The notes: a model not told the origin generated them from the sequence alone. A stretch of 64,000 nt of DNA from Actinobacteria bacterium UBA6100 (GCA_002423585.1 DIWS01000002.1:1-64000); one strand, 5' to 3'. Counted from the stretch's first letter, positions 36,220 through 48,091 are shown. A program made the numbers and translations.

Positions 36220-37919
36220 TCCCGGGTGACGACCATCGTGCCGAGCGGCACCATGTCGAAGAAGACCAGCACATCGTAGTTGTGCATGCGTATGCAACCG
36301 TGCGACGCGTACGTCCCGATGCTCGAGTCCACATTCGTGCCGTGGATCGCGTACGCGGTGTAGACATATGAGCCACCGCTCTGACGGAACAGACGCATCT
36401 TGCGGGGCCCATACACACTCCCCGGATCGGTGTAGTACTTCGCGCCGACGCGCCAGATAGCGCTCGGTGTCGGGGTACTCGCCTTGCCCACGGCCACCGG
36501 GTAGGTGGCGACGAGCGCACCGTCCACGACGTAGTAGAGGCGCAGGTCGCTCTTGTCCACCACGATGTAGCGGTTCCACGGGTAGTTGAACTCGACGAAA
36601 GCAGGCCGCACGGGCGGAGCAGCTTGCACAAGGTCGCCACCGACATCGAAGGCATCGAACGAGACCGCCGTTCCGTTGGCCGCAGGGTTCTTGCGACCGG
36701 TCCAGCCGATCGTGACGGTGTGTGTCCCGTACGGCAGGTCGCCGGTGCTGTAGACCGTGCGCTGCACCCCGACGGCAGGACTGTACAGGTCGACGTAGCC
36801 GACCTGTCCGCCATCCAGAGAGACCGAGGCGATGCCGTAGTCGGGTCCCACGACGCTGACCCAGTCGAGCCTGGTGCCCACGAACGAGACCGCACCGGCA
36901 CCCCACGTCGGGCCCGCCCAGATGTGCCGGCCGCCGGATGGGCCGGAAGCGACGGCAGCAGATAGCTGGCCGTTCCAGCCGAGGCGCGGGTCGGTCTCCT
37001 CGTAACGGATGAGCCCCTGCATGGGGGTGCCGGCGATCAGTGCGGCATCAAGCCCGATGTAACCATCACTCGCCGACGCGTTGCGGCTCCCGGTGCACAC
37101 GACGTGCACGGAATGCGATCCGGGCGGCAGATCGCCCGTCGAATACACGATCTGCTGCACGGTCGTGGATGCGCTGTAGAAGTCCACCGGCACCGACGGG
37201 CCGCCATCAACGCTCACCGAAGCGATACCGTACTTTGGACCGGTGGTGGCGAGAAGATCGAACCTGGTGCCGTTGAATGCCACCGCGTACTCGTTGCCCA
37301 CCGTGTTGGTGAACATGTGGCTCCCGCCGGCGAGCTCCGACGCGCCGTAGGTCGTCCAACTCCCGCGCTTGGCGATGCGGTGGTCGGGCTGGTCGACCGG
37401 GACGCCAGTCAGCACGCCGATGACCGACACCGCGTCGAGGCTGATGTACGCATCGGTCGCGAGCGTGCCAGCGGTGCCAGTGCACGTGATACGCACTGTG
37501 TGAAGTGCCGCCGACAGGTCGCCGGTGGAATACACCGGCTGCTGCACCCTTGTCGAGGCGCTGTAGAAGTCGACCGTCACGGCAGCGCCGCCGTCCACGC
37601 TCACCGAGGCGATGCCGTACTTCGGGCCCGTGGTGGCAAGCACATCGAGCCGAGTGCCCACGAAGGCCACGGTGATACTGCTACCTGCGGTGCTCGTGAA
37701 GACATGGCTGCCACCCGACATCGTCGGAATGGCATAGGTGGTCCAGCCACCAGAGAGCACGAGACGTGGATCGGTCTGCTCGGCAACGATCGTGGGCAGC
37801 GCGGTTGCCGGAGGAGCGACACCCGCCGAGAGCGACGTCACGAGCGCGAAGACGCCGATCAGGCACGCGAGCCGCATCGAGGGCGCGTATCGAGCATCGT
37901 GCGTGCGGACCCGTGGCAT
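36216..37919 (-). CDS. Secreted L,D-transpeptidase with three lectin-like repeats
   Basis: 567 residues, ATG at 37919 with GGAGG six nt upstream. A signal peptide (MRLACLIGVFALVTSLSAGVAPPATA) is followed by three copies of a beta-sandwich module (about 50-165, 175-295, 310-430), each carrying FVGTRLD/FNGTRFD, GPKYGIASVSVDGG, VDFYSAST or VDLYSP, and VYSTGDL. The C-terminal YkuD domain (about 440-567) has the catalytic HGTNVDSSIGTYASHGCIRMHN with His and Cys. It makes 3-3 peptidoglycan cross-links or attaches proteins; the repeats likely hold it to wall glycans. Confidence 0.93.
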   Translation of the reverse strand: MPRVRTHDARYAPSMRLACLIGVFALVTSLSAGVAPPATALPTIVAEQTDPRLVLSGGWTTYAIPTMSGGSHVFTSTAGSSITVAFVGTRLDVLATTGPKYGIASVSVDGGAAVTVDFYSASTRVQQPVYSTGDLSAALHTVRITCTGTAGTLATDAYISLDAVSVIGVLTGVPVDQPDHRIAKRGSWTTYGASELAGGSHMFTNTVGNEYAVAFNGTRFDLLATTGPKYGIASVSVDGGPSVPVDFYSASTTVQQIVYSTGDLPPGSHSVHVVCTGSRNASASDGYIGLDAALIAGTPMQGLIRYEETDPRLGWNGQLSAAVASGPSGGRHIWAGPTWGAGAVSFVGTRLDWVSVVGPDYGIASVSLDGGQVGYVDLYSPAVGVQRTVYSTGDLPYGTHTVTIGWTGRKNPAANGTAVSFDAFDVGGDLVQAAPPVRPAFVEFNYPWNRYIVVDKSDLRLYYVVDGALVATYPVAVGKASTPTPSAIWRVGAKYYTDPGSVYGPRKMRLFRQSGGSYVYTAYAIHGTNVDSSIGTYASHGCIRMHNYDVLVFFDMVPLGTMVVTRD

Positions 37920-38018
37920 ACCGGACCTCCGTTGCGGACCACTGTTTCCTTGACTCTACCATCGGTCATCGGTCGCTCACCAGAGCAACATGAGTGCGTC
38001 AGAGCACGGTTCGCACGC

Positions 38019-39149
38019 CTACTCGGCCAGCAGCTCCTCGTACAGGCCGATGAGACGTGGCATGAGCGCATCCCAGTTGAGGCGCTCCTCGATGAGCGCA
38101 CGGCCCTCGCAAGCCACAGCTCGCGCGCGCCCGGGGTCGCGCAGGAAGCGGAGCGACGCCTGCGCTGCCGCAGCCGGATCCCCCGGAGCCACGAGCGCAC
38201 CCCCCGTGCCGCCGGTGAGCGCACGCACCGGAGGGAGATCGGTCGAGACGTAGGGGATACCCGAAGCCATGTAGTCGAACACCTTCGTGGGCACGTTCTT
38301 TCGGAACTTCGGGATGTCGTGCAGGAGCGAAAGCCCCACATGAGCGCCCTGCATCACCCGTGCGATCTCGCCGTACGGCACCGGCGGGAGGAGCGAGACA
38401 CCCTCGGCATCGAGCCCCCGGATCCGGGCGGCGACCTCCTCAGTAGGGGTGCCGACGAGCACGAGCCGCGCTGCGGGGAGCTCGGCACGCACCAGCCGGA
38501 CGGTCTCCAACATGTCCGAGAAACCGCGGACCTCGGAGATAGAGCCCACGTAGAGCATCGTGGGTGTTTCGGGCTGGGCGCGCACTTCGCGGGGAAACAG
38601 GTCGAGCGGCGGGAAGTTGTCGAGGCGCACGACGCGCCGGGCGCCCATGTCGCGATAGCGTCGATCGAGCGCCTCGTCGGCCACCACTACGGCGTCGAAA
38701 CGCGGCACATGGCGTCGCTCCATGCGGTCGATCCACCACGCCACAGCGCGGCGGAGCGGTGCGGGGATGTACGTCTTGGTCATCATCGCGTCGGGATGAT
38801 GCTCGTGCGAGTCGTACACGACGGGCACGTCAGTGCGGGCGGCCAGTCGCGCCATCGCGGGCACCAGCTCGACGTTGTGGAAGTGGTAGAGCGCGGGGTG
38901 CTGCGCCTCGGCGAGCGCGACCACGCGGCGCACCTCGGCCCACCGGCGGAGCCTGCCCCCCCGCTTGGGCGTGGGCACGATCGCGACGCCTTCGAGCATG
39001 CGCGTGGCGCTGTTGTCGCGGCAGACGAGCACGGTGCGCCAGCGCCTGGCGAGCGAGCGGCACTCGTGATACAGGATCCGACCGTCCTCGGGGATGTTGA
39101 CCGATGTGAGGTGACAGATCACCGGGCCGGGTGTTCCCTCGCTCGTCAT
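38019..39149 (-). CDS. Glycosyltransferase family 4 protein
   Basis: ATG at 39149 with GGGAGGG four nt upstream gives 376 residues. GT-B fold: an N-terminal acceptor domain (PVICHLTSVNIPEDGRILYHECRSLAR..., YHFHNVELVPAM, YDSHEHHPD) and a C-terminal donor domain (PTMLYVGSISEVRGFSDMLETVRLV..., LVLVGTP, ...VGLSLLHDIPKFRKNVPTKVFDYMASGIPYVST). Retaining GT4 enzyme adding a sugar to a lipid-linked chain in the cytoplasm. Divergent from the next glycosyltransferase, about 100 bp away. Confidence 0.9.
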   Translation of the reverse strand: MTSEGTPGPVICHLTSVNIPEDGRILYHECRSLARRWRTVLVCRDNSATRMLEGVAIVPTPKRGGRLRRWAEVRRVVALAEAQHPALYHFHNVELVPAMARLAARTDVPVVYDSHEHHPDAMMTKTYIPAPLRRAVAWWIDRMERRHVPRFDAVVVADEALDRRYRDMGARRVVRLDNFPPLDLFPREVRAQPETPTMLYVGSISEVRGFSDMLETVRLVRAELPAARLVLVGTPTEEVAARIRGLDAEGVSLLPPVPYGEIARVMQGAHVGLSLLHDIPKFRKNVPTKVFDYMASGIPYVSTDLPPVRALTGGTGGALVAPGDPAAAAQASLRFLRDPGRARAVACEGRALIEERLNWDALMPRLIGLYEELLAE

Positions 39150-39249
39150 CCAGCCCTCCCCTGCATGTGGTGTCGACCGCCGATGCGTGGCGGATTCTCC
39201 GTGGTAGGATAACATCCGCTCCGATTCCCCAGCGCACAAGGACCGGCCC

Positions 39250-40467
39250 TTGAGGATCCTGTACATATACCAGTTCTTCGCCACGCCCGAGGCATCGCTC
39301 GGACTCACCCGTAGCTACGAGTTCGCCCGGGCGCTCGTGGACGCCGGTCACGAGGTCACGGTGCTCACCAGCGCCTCGAACCTTCCCGAGGAATACCAGT
39401 CGCAGTTCTTCGCCACCGGCGAGATCGACGGCATCGAAGTCCGCTCGATCCGGGTGGGATACTCCAACTACATGGGACATCTTCGGCGGATAGCGTCGTT
39501 CGCCGCGTTCATGCTCGCTTCGGTGTGGGCGGCCCTGCGCGTGCCGAAGCCCGATGTCGTCTTCGCGTCCTCCACCCCCATCACGGTCGCCCTGCCAGGC
39601 CTTGCGGTCGCCCGCTGGAAGCGTGTGCCGTTCGTCTTCGAGGTGCAGGACCTGTGGCCGGAAGCCGCCATCCAGATGGGCGCCATCAAGCGCACCGGGC
39701 CCATCGCGGTGCTCGCCAAGAAGCTCGAGCGCGCGGCCTACCGACAGGCCTGCGCGGTCGTGCCGGTCTCTCCGGGCATGGCCGAAGGCGTGGTTGCCGA
39801 AGGCACACGGCCCTCGAAGATCCACATGATCCCCAACTTCTCCGACCTTGCGCTCTTCCACCCGGGCGAGAAGGACGCCGGGCTGGTGGAGCGGCTCGGG
39901 CTCGGCGACCGCTTCGTGGTGGGCTACACGGGCGCGATCGGCCCGTCGAACGCCGTGCACGAGCAGGTGCCGGAAGCGGCACGCGAGCTCAAGGCACGCG
40001 GCCGCGACGACATCGTGTTCGTAATCGCCGGTGACGGCAAGAGCCTGCCGGCCCTGACCGAGCTCACCGAGGGCCTCGACAACGTGCTGCTGTTGGGCAG
40101 GATCCCCAAGGTGGACGTGCCGGCGCTCACCCGGACCGCCGACGCGCTGATGGCGCTCTTCGGCGACAAGCCGATCCTCGCCACCAACTCACCCAATAAG
40201 TTCTTCGACGCGCTGGCCTCCGGCCGACCGGTGATCGTGAACCAGCCCGGCTGGACGCGCGAGCTTGTCGAGGAGAACGTCGCCGGCGTCTACGTACCGG
40301 TGGGTGACGGCATCGCGCTCGCCGATGCTATCGAGACGCTCGCCGATGACCCCGCGCGGACGGCAGCGATGGGCCGGGCAGCGCGCGAACTCGCCGAGGA
40401 GCGCTTCGGACGCGACCTCCAGGCCGAACGGATCGTCGCGGTGCTCGAGGGAGCCGCGCGCGGCTAG
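39250..40467 (+). CDS. Glycosyltransferase family 4 protein (WbuB-like)
   Basis: TTG start at 39250, AAGGAC about six nt upstream, 405 residues. GT-B architecture: MRILYIYQFFATPEASLGLTRSYEFARALVDAGHEVTVLT, then VFASSTPITVALPGLAVARWKRVPFVFEVQDLWPEAAIQMG, which is highly typical of the WbuB/L-fucosamine transferase-type group, and donor-side GRIPKVDVPALTRTADALMALFGDKPILATNSPNKFFDALASGRPVIVN. Probably transfers an amino-sugar during surface polysaccharide assembly. TAGGAT upstream could be its -10. Its stop overlaps the convergent lipoprotein gene by 4 bp. Confidence 0.9.
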   Translation: MRILYIYQFFATPEASLGLTRSYEFARALVDAGHEVTVLTSASNLPEEYQSQFFATGEIDGIEVRSIRVGYSNYMGHLRRIASFAAFMLASVWAALRVPKPDVVFASSTPITVALPGLAVARWKRVPFVFEVQDLWPEAAIQMGAIKRTGPIAVLAKKLERAAYRQACAVVPVSPGMAEGVVAEGTRPSKIHMIPNFSDLALFHPGEKDAGLVERLGLGDRFVVGYTGAIGPSNAVHEQVPEAARELKARGRDDIVFVIAGDGKSLPALTELTEGLDNVLLLGRIPKVDVPALTRTADALMALFGDKPILATNSPNKFFDALASGRPVIVNQPGWTRELVEENVAGVYVPVGDGIALADAIETLADDPARTAAMGRAARELAEERFGRDLQAERIVAVLEGAARG

Positions 40468-41672
40468 AACGGCAGCTTCGAGATGCCGTACGTCCCGTCG
40501 GACATGCCCACGAGCATGAACCCCTCGCCCGCCTCGAAGCTGATCGCCGAGACACCCGGAGGCAGCTCGGCGGTGACCGGCTCTTCCCCCAAGCGCATGA
40601 CGAGCGGCACCTCCCCCTCGGTGGCCCCGACCGGCACGAGCGCGAGATAGCGACCGTCTACGGAGACCGTGGGCAGGTAGCGTACGCTCGCCTCGAACTC
40701 CTCGTTGTACAGGCGCTTCCCCTCGGCGTTGTAGGCTCGCACGCTCGTCACATCCACGGCGTCGTCCTTGCCCTTGGCATCGTAGGTGGCGACGACCACC
40801 ACACCGGCGCCGGTCACCATCACGCCGTCGCGGTCGGTGCTCTTGCTCCACAGGCGCTCACCGAGACCGCTATCGGTGAACTCGTAGGCTGTGAGCTTGC
40901 CGCGATCATCGAGCACCCCGGCGACGTCGGTCGTGATCAACGATGCCAGGACCGGCCTCTTCAGCTCGAGATGTGTGCGGATCGAGTCATCGGCGTACGC
41001 CTCGACAAGACCGGTGGGCTTCTTGTCGCCGTTGGCGATCGAGTAGCCGGTGACCACACGGCGCAGGTCGGTTGTGGCGTCGCACGCGAGCGCAAGCACA
41101 TCGTCGGTGCGCTTCTCCCATCGGACAACGCCCGAGGCGCTGTCGCGCACGTTCACGTTGCCGGGAGCGTCCTCCGCGGACGGCCACGAAACGAGCACTT
41201 TGGCACCGTCAGCGGACACGGTCCCGCCGATGGTCAGGCCCTCGACGGGACTCGCCGCCTGCCACAAGCCATTGCCCGCTGCGCCGTACACGGTGAGCAC
41301 ATCCGGAGCTGACACCTCGGTGCCGGCCGACGTGGCCGTAACGACGGCGAGCGTCGAACCGGCATCATCCACACTCAGGGAGACGACCTGGAGGCCCGGA
41401 TTCGCGATATCCCAGAGGGTGGTCCCGGCGCTGTCCACCTTGCGCACCGTGCCGTCGGCGAAGGCGATCACCGCCGGCCCGCCCGCACCGCACGCCTCGG
41501 CGGCGATCACAGACGATGGCGCAGTGCCCGACCACACCCACTGGATGACCGGGGGGAGGTTCTCTTCGGCCTTGCAGCCCGGGAGCAGAGCCACGATCAG
41601 CAGGCCCACCGCGACGACGGCGACGAGCCGGTATCCGGGTCGGACACGGACCGGCGTACCGAACGGCTCCAT
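40464..41672 (-). CDS. Beta-propeller (WD40/PQQ-like) lipoprotein
   Basis: 402 residues. A signal with lipobox (VAVVAVGLLIVALLPGC, Cys33) is followed by repeats of about 45 residues with a strand pattern and small motifs such as VIAFADGTVRKVDSAGTTLWDI, SVDDAGSTLAVVT, SADGAKVLVSW and SVDGRYLALVP, together making a seven- or eight-bladed propeller. No enzymatic motif. Located outside the membrane next to an LCP protein; likely a wall-assembly or sensory scaffold. 33 bp downstream of the LCP gene, same strand. Confidence 0.85.
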   Translation of the reverse strand: MEPFGTPVRVRPGYRLVAVVAVGLLIVALLPGCKAEENLPPVIQWVWSGTAPSSVIAAEACGAGGPAVIAFADGTVRKVDSAGTTLWDIANPGLQVVSLSVDDAGSTLAVVTATSAGTEVSAPDVLTVYGAAGNGLWQAASPVEGLTIGGTVSADGAKVLVSWPSAEDAPGNVNVRDSASGVVRWEKRTDDVLALACDATTDLRRVVTGYSIANGDKKPTGLVEAYADDSIRTHLELKRPVLASLITTDVAGVLDDRGKLTAYEFTDSGLGERLWSKSTDRDGVMVTGAGVVVVATYDAKGKDDAVDVTSVRAYNAEGKRLYNEEFEASVRYLPTVSVDGRYLALVPVGATEGEVPLVMRLGEEPVTAELPPGVSAISFEAGEGFMLVGMSDGTYGISKLPF

Positions 41673-41705
41673 GTGTGGCCCTCCTCCGAGAACTGCGCTA
41701 CGCGG

Positions 41706-43160
41706 TTAGTTCGTTGACGTCTTCCACGTATCGTAGTCCTTGCCGACGACGACGAGTACATCCGTGGAGAACGAGTACATGCCGCGGCTCTCGACGACGC
41801 GGGCCTGTGGAAGCGCAGAAGCCACGGCCGTTGCCGCCGCGGCGTTGTCCTTGTAGACGACCAGCGTCTCGTCATACACGAACTGGTTCGCGTTGCCGAC
41901 CTCACCCACCACGTATCCCGCCTCGGTCAAGATGCCGGCGGCGACCGATGCGCAGCCCTCGATGCCGGCGCCGTTTCGGACAGCAACGGTGACTGTTGAG
42001 GGATCGATGGTCGTCTCCACGGTTGCGGTGGTATCGAATGGCAGCCCCGCGGTCATCGCGGCCACGAGGAACTCCTTGCGGTCCTCGTCCGGCCACACGT
42101 ACGGCGACTTCCACTCGCCCATCACCGTCGCGGTCTGGACGTTCTCACCACCCATGTCCCTCAATGCCAGCGCCACATCGATGATCTCGCTGATGTTCAT
42201 GTCGGTCGACATGTATTGCGCCACGTCCTTGACCATGCCCGGTATCTTCAGCACGTTGTCGAACTGCGTGGCCTGGTCGGCGAGCGCCTTGAAGAACTGC
42301 TGCTGGTGGCGCATCCGCGTGAAGTCGGCGTCCGGGAAGTCGCGACTGCGCACGAAAGTGAGCGCGTGATCGCCGTCGAGCAGTTGATAACCCTCCTCGA
42401 TGTGCGACGCCGTGTACGAGCCATGGCTGGACGCCTTCTCGTCATCGATCTCCGTGTCCACATCGATCCACACTCCGCCGAGGGAGTCGACGACCTGGAT
42501 GAAACCATCGAACTCGAGATCCATGTAGTGATTGATGGGTATGCCGAGGAACTCCTCGACCGTGTCGACCATCAGCGCCGGACCACCCTGGAACGTGGCC
42601 GCGTTGATCTTGTCTGTGCCGTGACCGGGGATCTCGACCCGCGTGTCGCGCGGGATGGAGAGCATCCACACCTTGTCGTTCTCAGGATCGATGCGCGCGA
42701 CGATGATCGTGTCCGCACGCGCGGCACTCTCGCCGGGACGATTGTCCTGACCGAGCAGCAGAACGGTGAAGGGCTCGTGCGGCACTCTCTCGCTGAGCGC
42801 CTCGTCGAGCTCGCCGTTGTCCTGAGAGTTCTCGACCATCGTACGCTGCGCCGAGTGCAGGAGGTCATACGCCCACAACGTACCACCCGCCAGCAGAGCC
42901 ACGAGCACGATGAGCGAGACAAGCAAGATGCGCTTGGCCTTCGCCCGGCGCCGAGCGTGCTCGATGCGCTTGGTCGAAGTGCTTTCGATCGTGCCCGCGA
43001 CACGCCTGCGCGTATCGGGCGCCGGTGGATCGAGACGCCGGGAACCGCGGCGTGTTGCCGCGCGGCGCGTCGGTCTGCTGGCGGAATGACGTCCCACTGA
43101 TCCGATCACCTGCATCTTCCGATTAGCGTGCAACTCCGGCAGACGCCGATGGTACCGCAC
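41706..43160 (-). CDS. LytR-CpsA-Psr (LCP) family glycopolymer transferase
   Basis: Up to 484 residues. The start (GTG 43160 or ATG 43115) is uncertain because neither has a strong ribosome-binding site. A long basic cytoplasmic tail precedes one membrane anchor (ILLVSLIVLVALLAGGTLWAY), then the LCP domain: FTVLLLGQDNRPGESAARADTIIVARIDPENDKVWMLSIPRDTRVEIPG, then RSRDFPDADFTRMRHQQQF with the conserved Asp/Arg residues. The C-terminus is a LytR_C domain (VTVAVRNGAGIEGCASVAAGILTEAGY). These enzymes attach undecaprenyl-linked glycans to peptidoglycan. Confidence 0.93.
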   Translation of the reverse strand: MRYHRRLPELHANRKMQVIGSVGRHSASRPTRRAATRRGSRRLDPPAPDTRRRVAGTIESTSTKRIEHARRRAKAKRILLVSLIVLVALLAGGTLWAYDLLHSAQRTMVENSQDNGELDEALSERVPHEPFTVLLLGQDNRPGESAARADTIIVARIDPENDKVWMLSIPRDTRVEIPGHGTDKINAATFQGGPALMVDTVEEFLGIPINHYMDLEFDGFIQVVDSLGGVWIDVDTEIDDEKASSHGSYTASHIEEGYQLLDGDHALTFVRSRDFPDADFTRMRHQQQFFKALADQATQFDNVLKIPGMVKDVAQYMSTDMNISEIIDVALALRDMGGENVQTATVMGEWKSPYVWPDEDRKEFLVAAMTAGLPFDTTATVETTIDPSTVTVAVRNGAGIEGCASVAAGILTEAGYVVGEVGNANQFVYDETLVVYKDNAAAATAVASALPQARVVESRGMYSFSTDVLVVVGKDYDTWKTSTN

Positions 43161-43264
43161 TCATCGACGACCCCGACCATCTGTTACCCAACGCTCACAG
43201 GACCACGACGTTGCCCGCCGACCGGTCCTTCAGTACATCGCATCTCTCGAAAGCCAGCTTGCTC

Positions 43265-43522
43265 TCACGCGATCAGATCGTAGTCGAACACCCGGTGCGC
43301 CGTGATGATGAGCGCTACATCGGCGCGATGCAACTCCTCGGCGCTCAGGTCCACTCGCGGAACACTTACGCCTGATGCGACGAAGCGATCCACACAGGAA
43401 TCGCAGTAGACGAGCTCCACCTCTTTCTCAAGCAAGAGGTCGGCCACCCGGATGGTCGGAGACTCGCGCACGCCGTGGACGTCGGCCCCGGCAGCCCAAT
43501 GCGAGAGTCGCCTTTCGCCACT
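43265..43522 (-). pseudogene. Remnant of a UDP-sugar dehydrogenase C-terminal domain
   Basis: The frame reads GADVHGVRESPTIRVADLLL, then VELVYCDSCVD..., LHRADVALIITAHRVFDYDLI, matching the C-terminal domain of UDP-N-acetylglucosamine/mannosamine-type 6-dehydrogenases (usual DxRESPAxxVxELLL, DAVVILTDHxEFDYDLI). The N-terminal Rossmann and central domains are absent: a stop lies upstream of the fragment and fabZ occupies the next DNA. The remaining piece (start GTG at 43471, 68 aa if translated) is too short to act alone. Suggests the surface-glycan locus once encoded a uronic-acid-forming enzyme here. Confidence 0.75.
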
Positions 43523-43541
43523 TCACTCGGACACGACCCTG

Positions 43542-43964
43542 CTAGTGTATCGCGAACATGAGCGTGCCCGAGCAGGCCAGATCCTCGCCCACCAGCGCCC
43601 TCGCCTCGCCGAAACCGATGCTCGCACGGGCCTTGGTGATCTCGCACTCGAGCGTCAGGATGTCCCCGGGGAGCACCTGTCGCTTGAATCGCACCTTGTC
43701 GATGCCCGCGAAGAATGCAAGCTTGCCGGCGTTCTCCGGCAGCGACAGCAGCGCCACCGCACCCGCCTGCGCGAGCGCCTCGACGATGAGCACGCCGGGC
43801 ATCACCGCGTACTCGGGGAAGTGCCCCGGAACCCAGAACATGTCGGCACGGACATCGAGCTCACCCGTCGCCCGCACGCCGGGCTCGAGCTCGAGCACGC
43901 GATCGACCAGCAGGAACGGGTCTCGGTGCGGGATTATCGCCTTGATAGCCTCACGGTCCAGCAT
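43542..43964 (-). CDS. fabZ: 3-hydroxyacyl-[acyl-carrier-protein] dehydratase FabZ
   Basis: 140 residues, complete hot-dog fold. Active-site His in VPGHFPEYAVMPGVLIVEALAQAGAV and the Glu in the same stretch are present; MLDREAIKAIIPHRDPFLLVDRVLELEPG is the usual N-terminus. Dehydrates 3-hydroxyacyl-ACP in fatty acid elongation. The gene starts 9 bp after murA ends and is transcribed with it, a common envelope-biogenesis pairing. Confidence 0.97.
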   Translation of the reverse strand: MLDREAIKAIIPHRDPFLLVDRVLELEPGVRATGELDVRADMFWVPGHFPEYAVMPGVLIVEALAQAGAVALLSLPENAGKLAFFAGIDKVRFKRQVLPGDILTLECEITKARASIGFGEARALVGEDLACSGTLMFAIH

Positions 43965-43973
43965 CTGGACTCC

Positions 43974-45230
<1,257 letters not shown>

Positions 45231-45277
45231 ACGCTCTCGCATTCCCCTTCGCGACGACGCCCTCAAGAGTAGCAGAC

Positions 45278-45306
45278 GGCGGGCCCCCGGCTTTGGGGGG
45301 CCCGCC
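45278..45306 (-). terminator. Terminator of the ATP synthase operon
   Basis: A perfect 11-bp stem GGCGGGCCCCC (45278-45288) and GGGGGCCCGCC (45296-45306), 28 bp after atpC and before murA. On the minus strand TCTGCTACTCTT follows. Confidence 0.8.
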
Positions 45307-45333
45307 GCACTGTGGCTCGGTCAGCCGGACGAG

Positions 45334-45762
45334 CTACGAGCTGCGCTCTGCCACCCTGAGCTGGATGTCGCACCATTTCAGGTCTTCTTCGCACTCGGTC
45401 ATGTCTTCGCGCTCCATCAGCGGCTTGGCCTTGATCTCGGCCATGCGCTGCTGGGCGCGCTCCTTCGCCTGACGCGCGCGGTCGATGTCGACCCGCGACG
45501 CGTGCTCGGCGGCGTCTGCCAGCACGATGACTTTGTCCTGGTAGACCTGCAGATACCCGCCGGACACGGCGAACCACTCGACATCCTTGTTGTCGTTGTA
45601 GCGCACGCGCAACTCACCCGCGCGCAGAACGGTCACAAGAGGAGCGTGGAGCGGCAGGATGCCGACCTCGCCGTCGAGCGTGGGAGCCACGACCATCTCC
45701 ACCTCATTGGTGTAGACGATCTTCTCCGGAGTGACGATCTCGCACAGGAGGGTACGGGCCAT
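45334..45762 (-). CDS. atpC: F1Fo ATP synthase epsilon subunit
   Basis: 142 residues. The N-terminal beta-sandwich (LLCEIVTPEKIVYTNEVEMVVAPTLDGEVGILPLHAPLVTVLRAGELRV) and helical hairpin (HASRVDIDRARQAKERAQQRMAEIK) are both present; the C-terminus is extended with an acidic tail (REDMTECEEDLKWCDIQLRVAERSS). Part of the central stalk that couples rotation and can inhibit ATP hydrolysis. Last gene of the operon, 3 bp after atpD. Confidence 0.96.
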   Translation of the reverse strand: MARTLLCEIVTPEKIVYTNEVEMVVAPTLDGEVGILPLHAPLVTVLRAGELRVRYNDNKDVEWFAVSGGYLQVYQDKVIVLADAAEHASRVDIDRARQAKERAQQRMAEIKAKPLMEREDMTECEEDLKWCDIQLRVAERSS

Positions 45763-45765
45763 GGC

Positions 45766-47199
<1,434 letters not shown>

Positions 47200-47203
47200 G
47201 CCG

Positions 47204-48088
47204 CTACTCCTCCTCGAGTGCCGCAGCGCCGCCGACGATCTCCGCGATCTCGGTGGTGATGGCGGCCTGCCGCGCGCGGTTGTAGCTGCGTGTCAGCGTG
47301 GTGATCATCTCACTCGCGTTGTCGGTCGCGGACTTCATGGCGGTGCGGCGCGCGCCCTGCTCGGCGGCGGCCGACTCCATGAGCGCCCGGTACACGAGCG
47401 TCTCTACATACGTGGGGAGCAGGTGCTCAAGGACCTCGCCGGCCGAAGGCTCGAAGAGATACTCGGCCTGCATGCCGGAGCCCTCCTCGTCGGCTTCCAC
47501 GACGGCGTGCTCGATCGGAAGCAGCTGGTAGGTCTCCGGCTTCTGCTCGGCCACGTTCTTGAAGCGGTTGAACACGATGTAGGCAGCGTCGAGCTCCTCT
47601 GCCGAGTAACGCGGGATGATGAGCGACGCGATGGAGCGGGCCTCGGCGAACGTGGGCTTGTCCGAGATGTCACGGTATGCGGCGGTCGGCTCGATGCCGC
47701 GATAGCGCAGGTAGCCGATCGCCTTCTTGCCCACGGCGACGACGTCGGTCTCGACGCCTGCCGCGCGTTCGCTGCGGATGAGGTCCTCGGTGATGCGCAG
47801 GATGTTGCTGTTGAACGCCCCGCACAGTCCGCGATCGGACGTGATCGTCACGATCAGGACGCGCTTGCGCTCCTCGTGCTCCTCGAGCAGCGGGTGCGTG
47901 GCGCCCTGTACGTAGCGTGCGACGTTGCCGAGCACTTCCATCATCGCGAAGGAGTACGGACGCGCGGACTCGATCTTCTCCTGCGCCTTCTTTATCTTCG
48001 CGGTCGCGACCATCTCCATGGTGCGCGTGATCTGCGACGTGCTCTGCACGCTCACGATCCGCTGCTTGATGTCGCGAAGATTCGCCAT
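47204..48088 (-). CDS. atpG: F1Fo ATP synthase gamma subunit
   Basis: 294 residues. Opens with MANLRDIKQRIVSVQSTSQITRTMEMVATAKIKKAQ and closes with RRTAMKSATDNASEMITTLTRSYNRARQAAITTEIAEIVGGAAAL, the two coiled-coil ends that form the rotor shaft; TSDRGLCGAFNSNI marks the middle domain. Central stalk subunit. Normal length for the family. Confidence 0.98.
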   Translation of the reverse strand: MANLRDIKQRIVSVQSTSQITRTMEMVATAKIKKAQEKIESARPYSFAMMEVLGNVARYVQGATHPLLEEHEERKRVLIVTITSDRGLCGAFNSNILRITEDLIRSERAAGVETDVVAVGKKAIGYLRYRGIEPTAAYRDISDKPTFAEARSIASLIIPRYSAEELDAAYIVFNRFKNVAEQKPETYQLLPIEHAVVEADEEGSGMQAEYLFEPSAGEVLEHLLPTYVETLVYRALMESAAAEQGARRTAMKSATDNASEMITTLTRSYNRARQAAITTEIAEIVGGAAALEEE

Positions 48089-48091
48089 AAC

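Noticed and set aside
32474..39212. Long plus- and minus-strand frames (620-720 aa) opposite pnp, flippase and transpeptidase genes
   Set aside because: Arg/His-rich translations with no ribosome-binding sites; the real genes on the other strand have clear family motifs.
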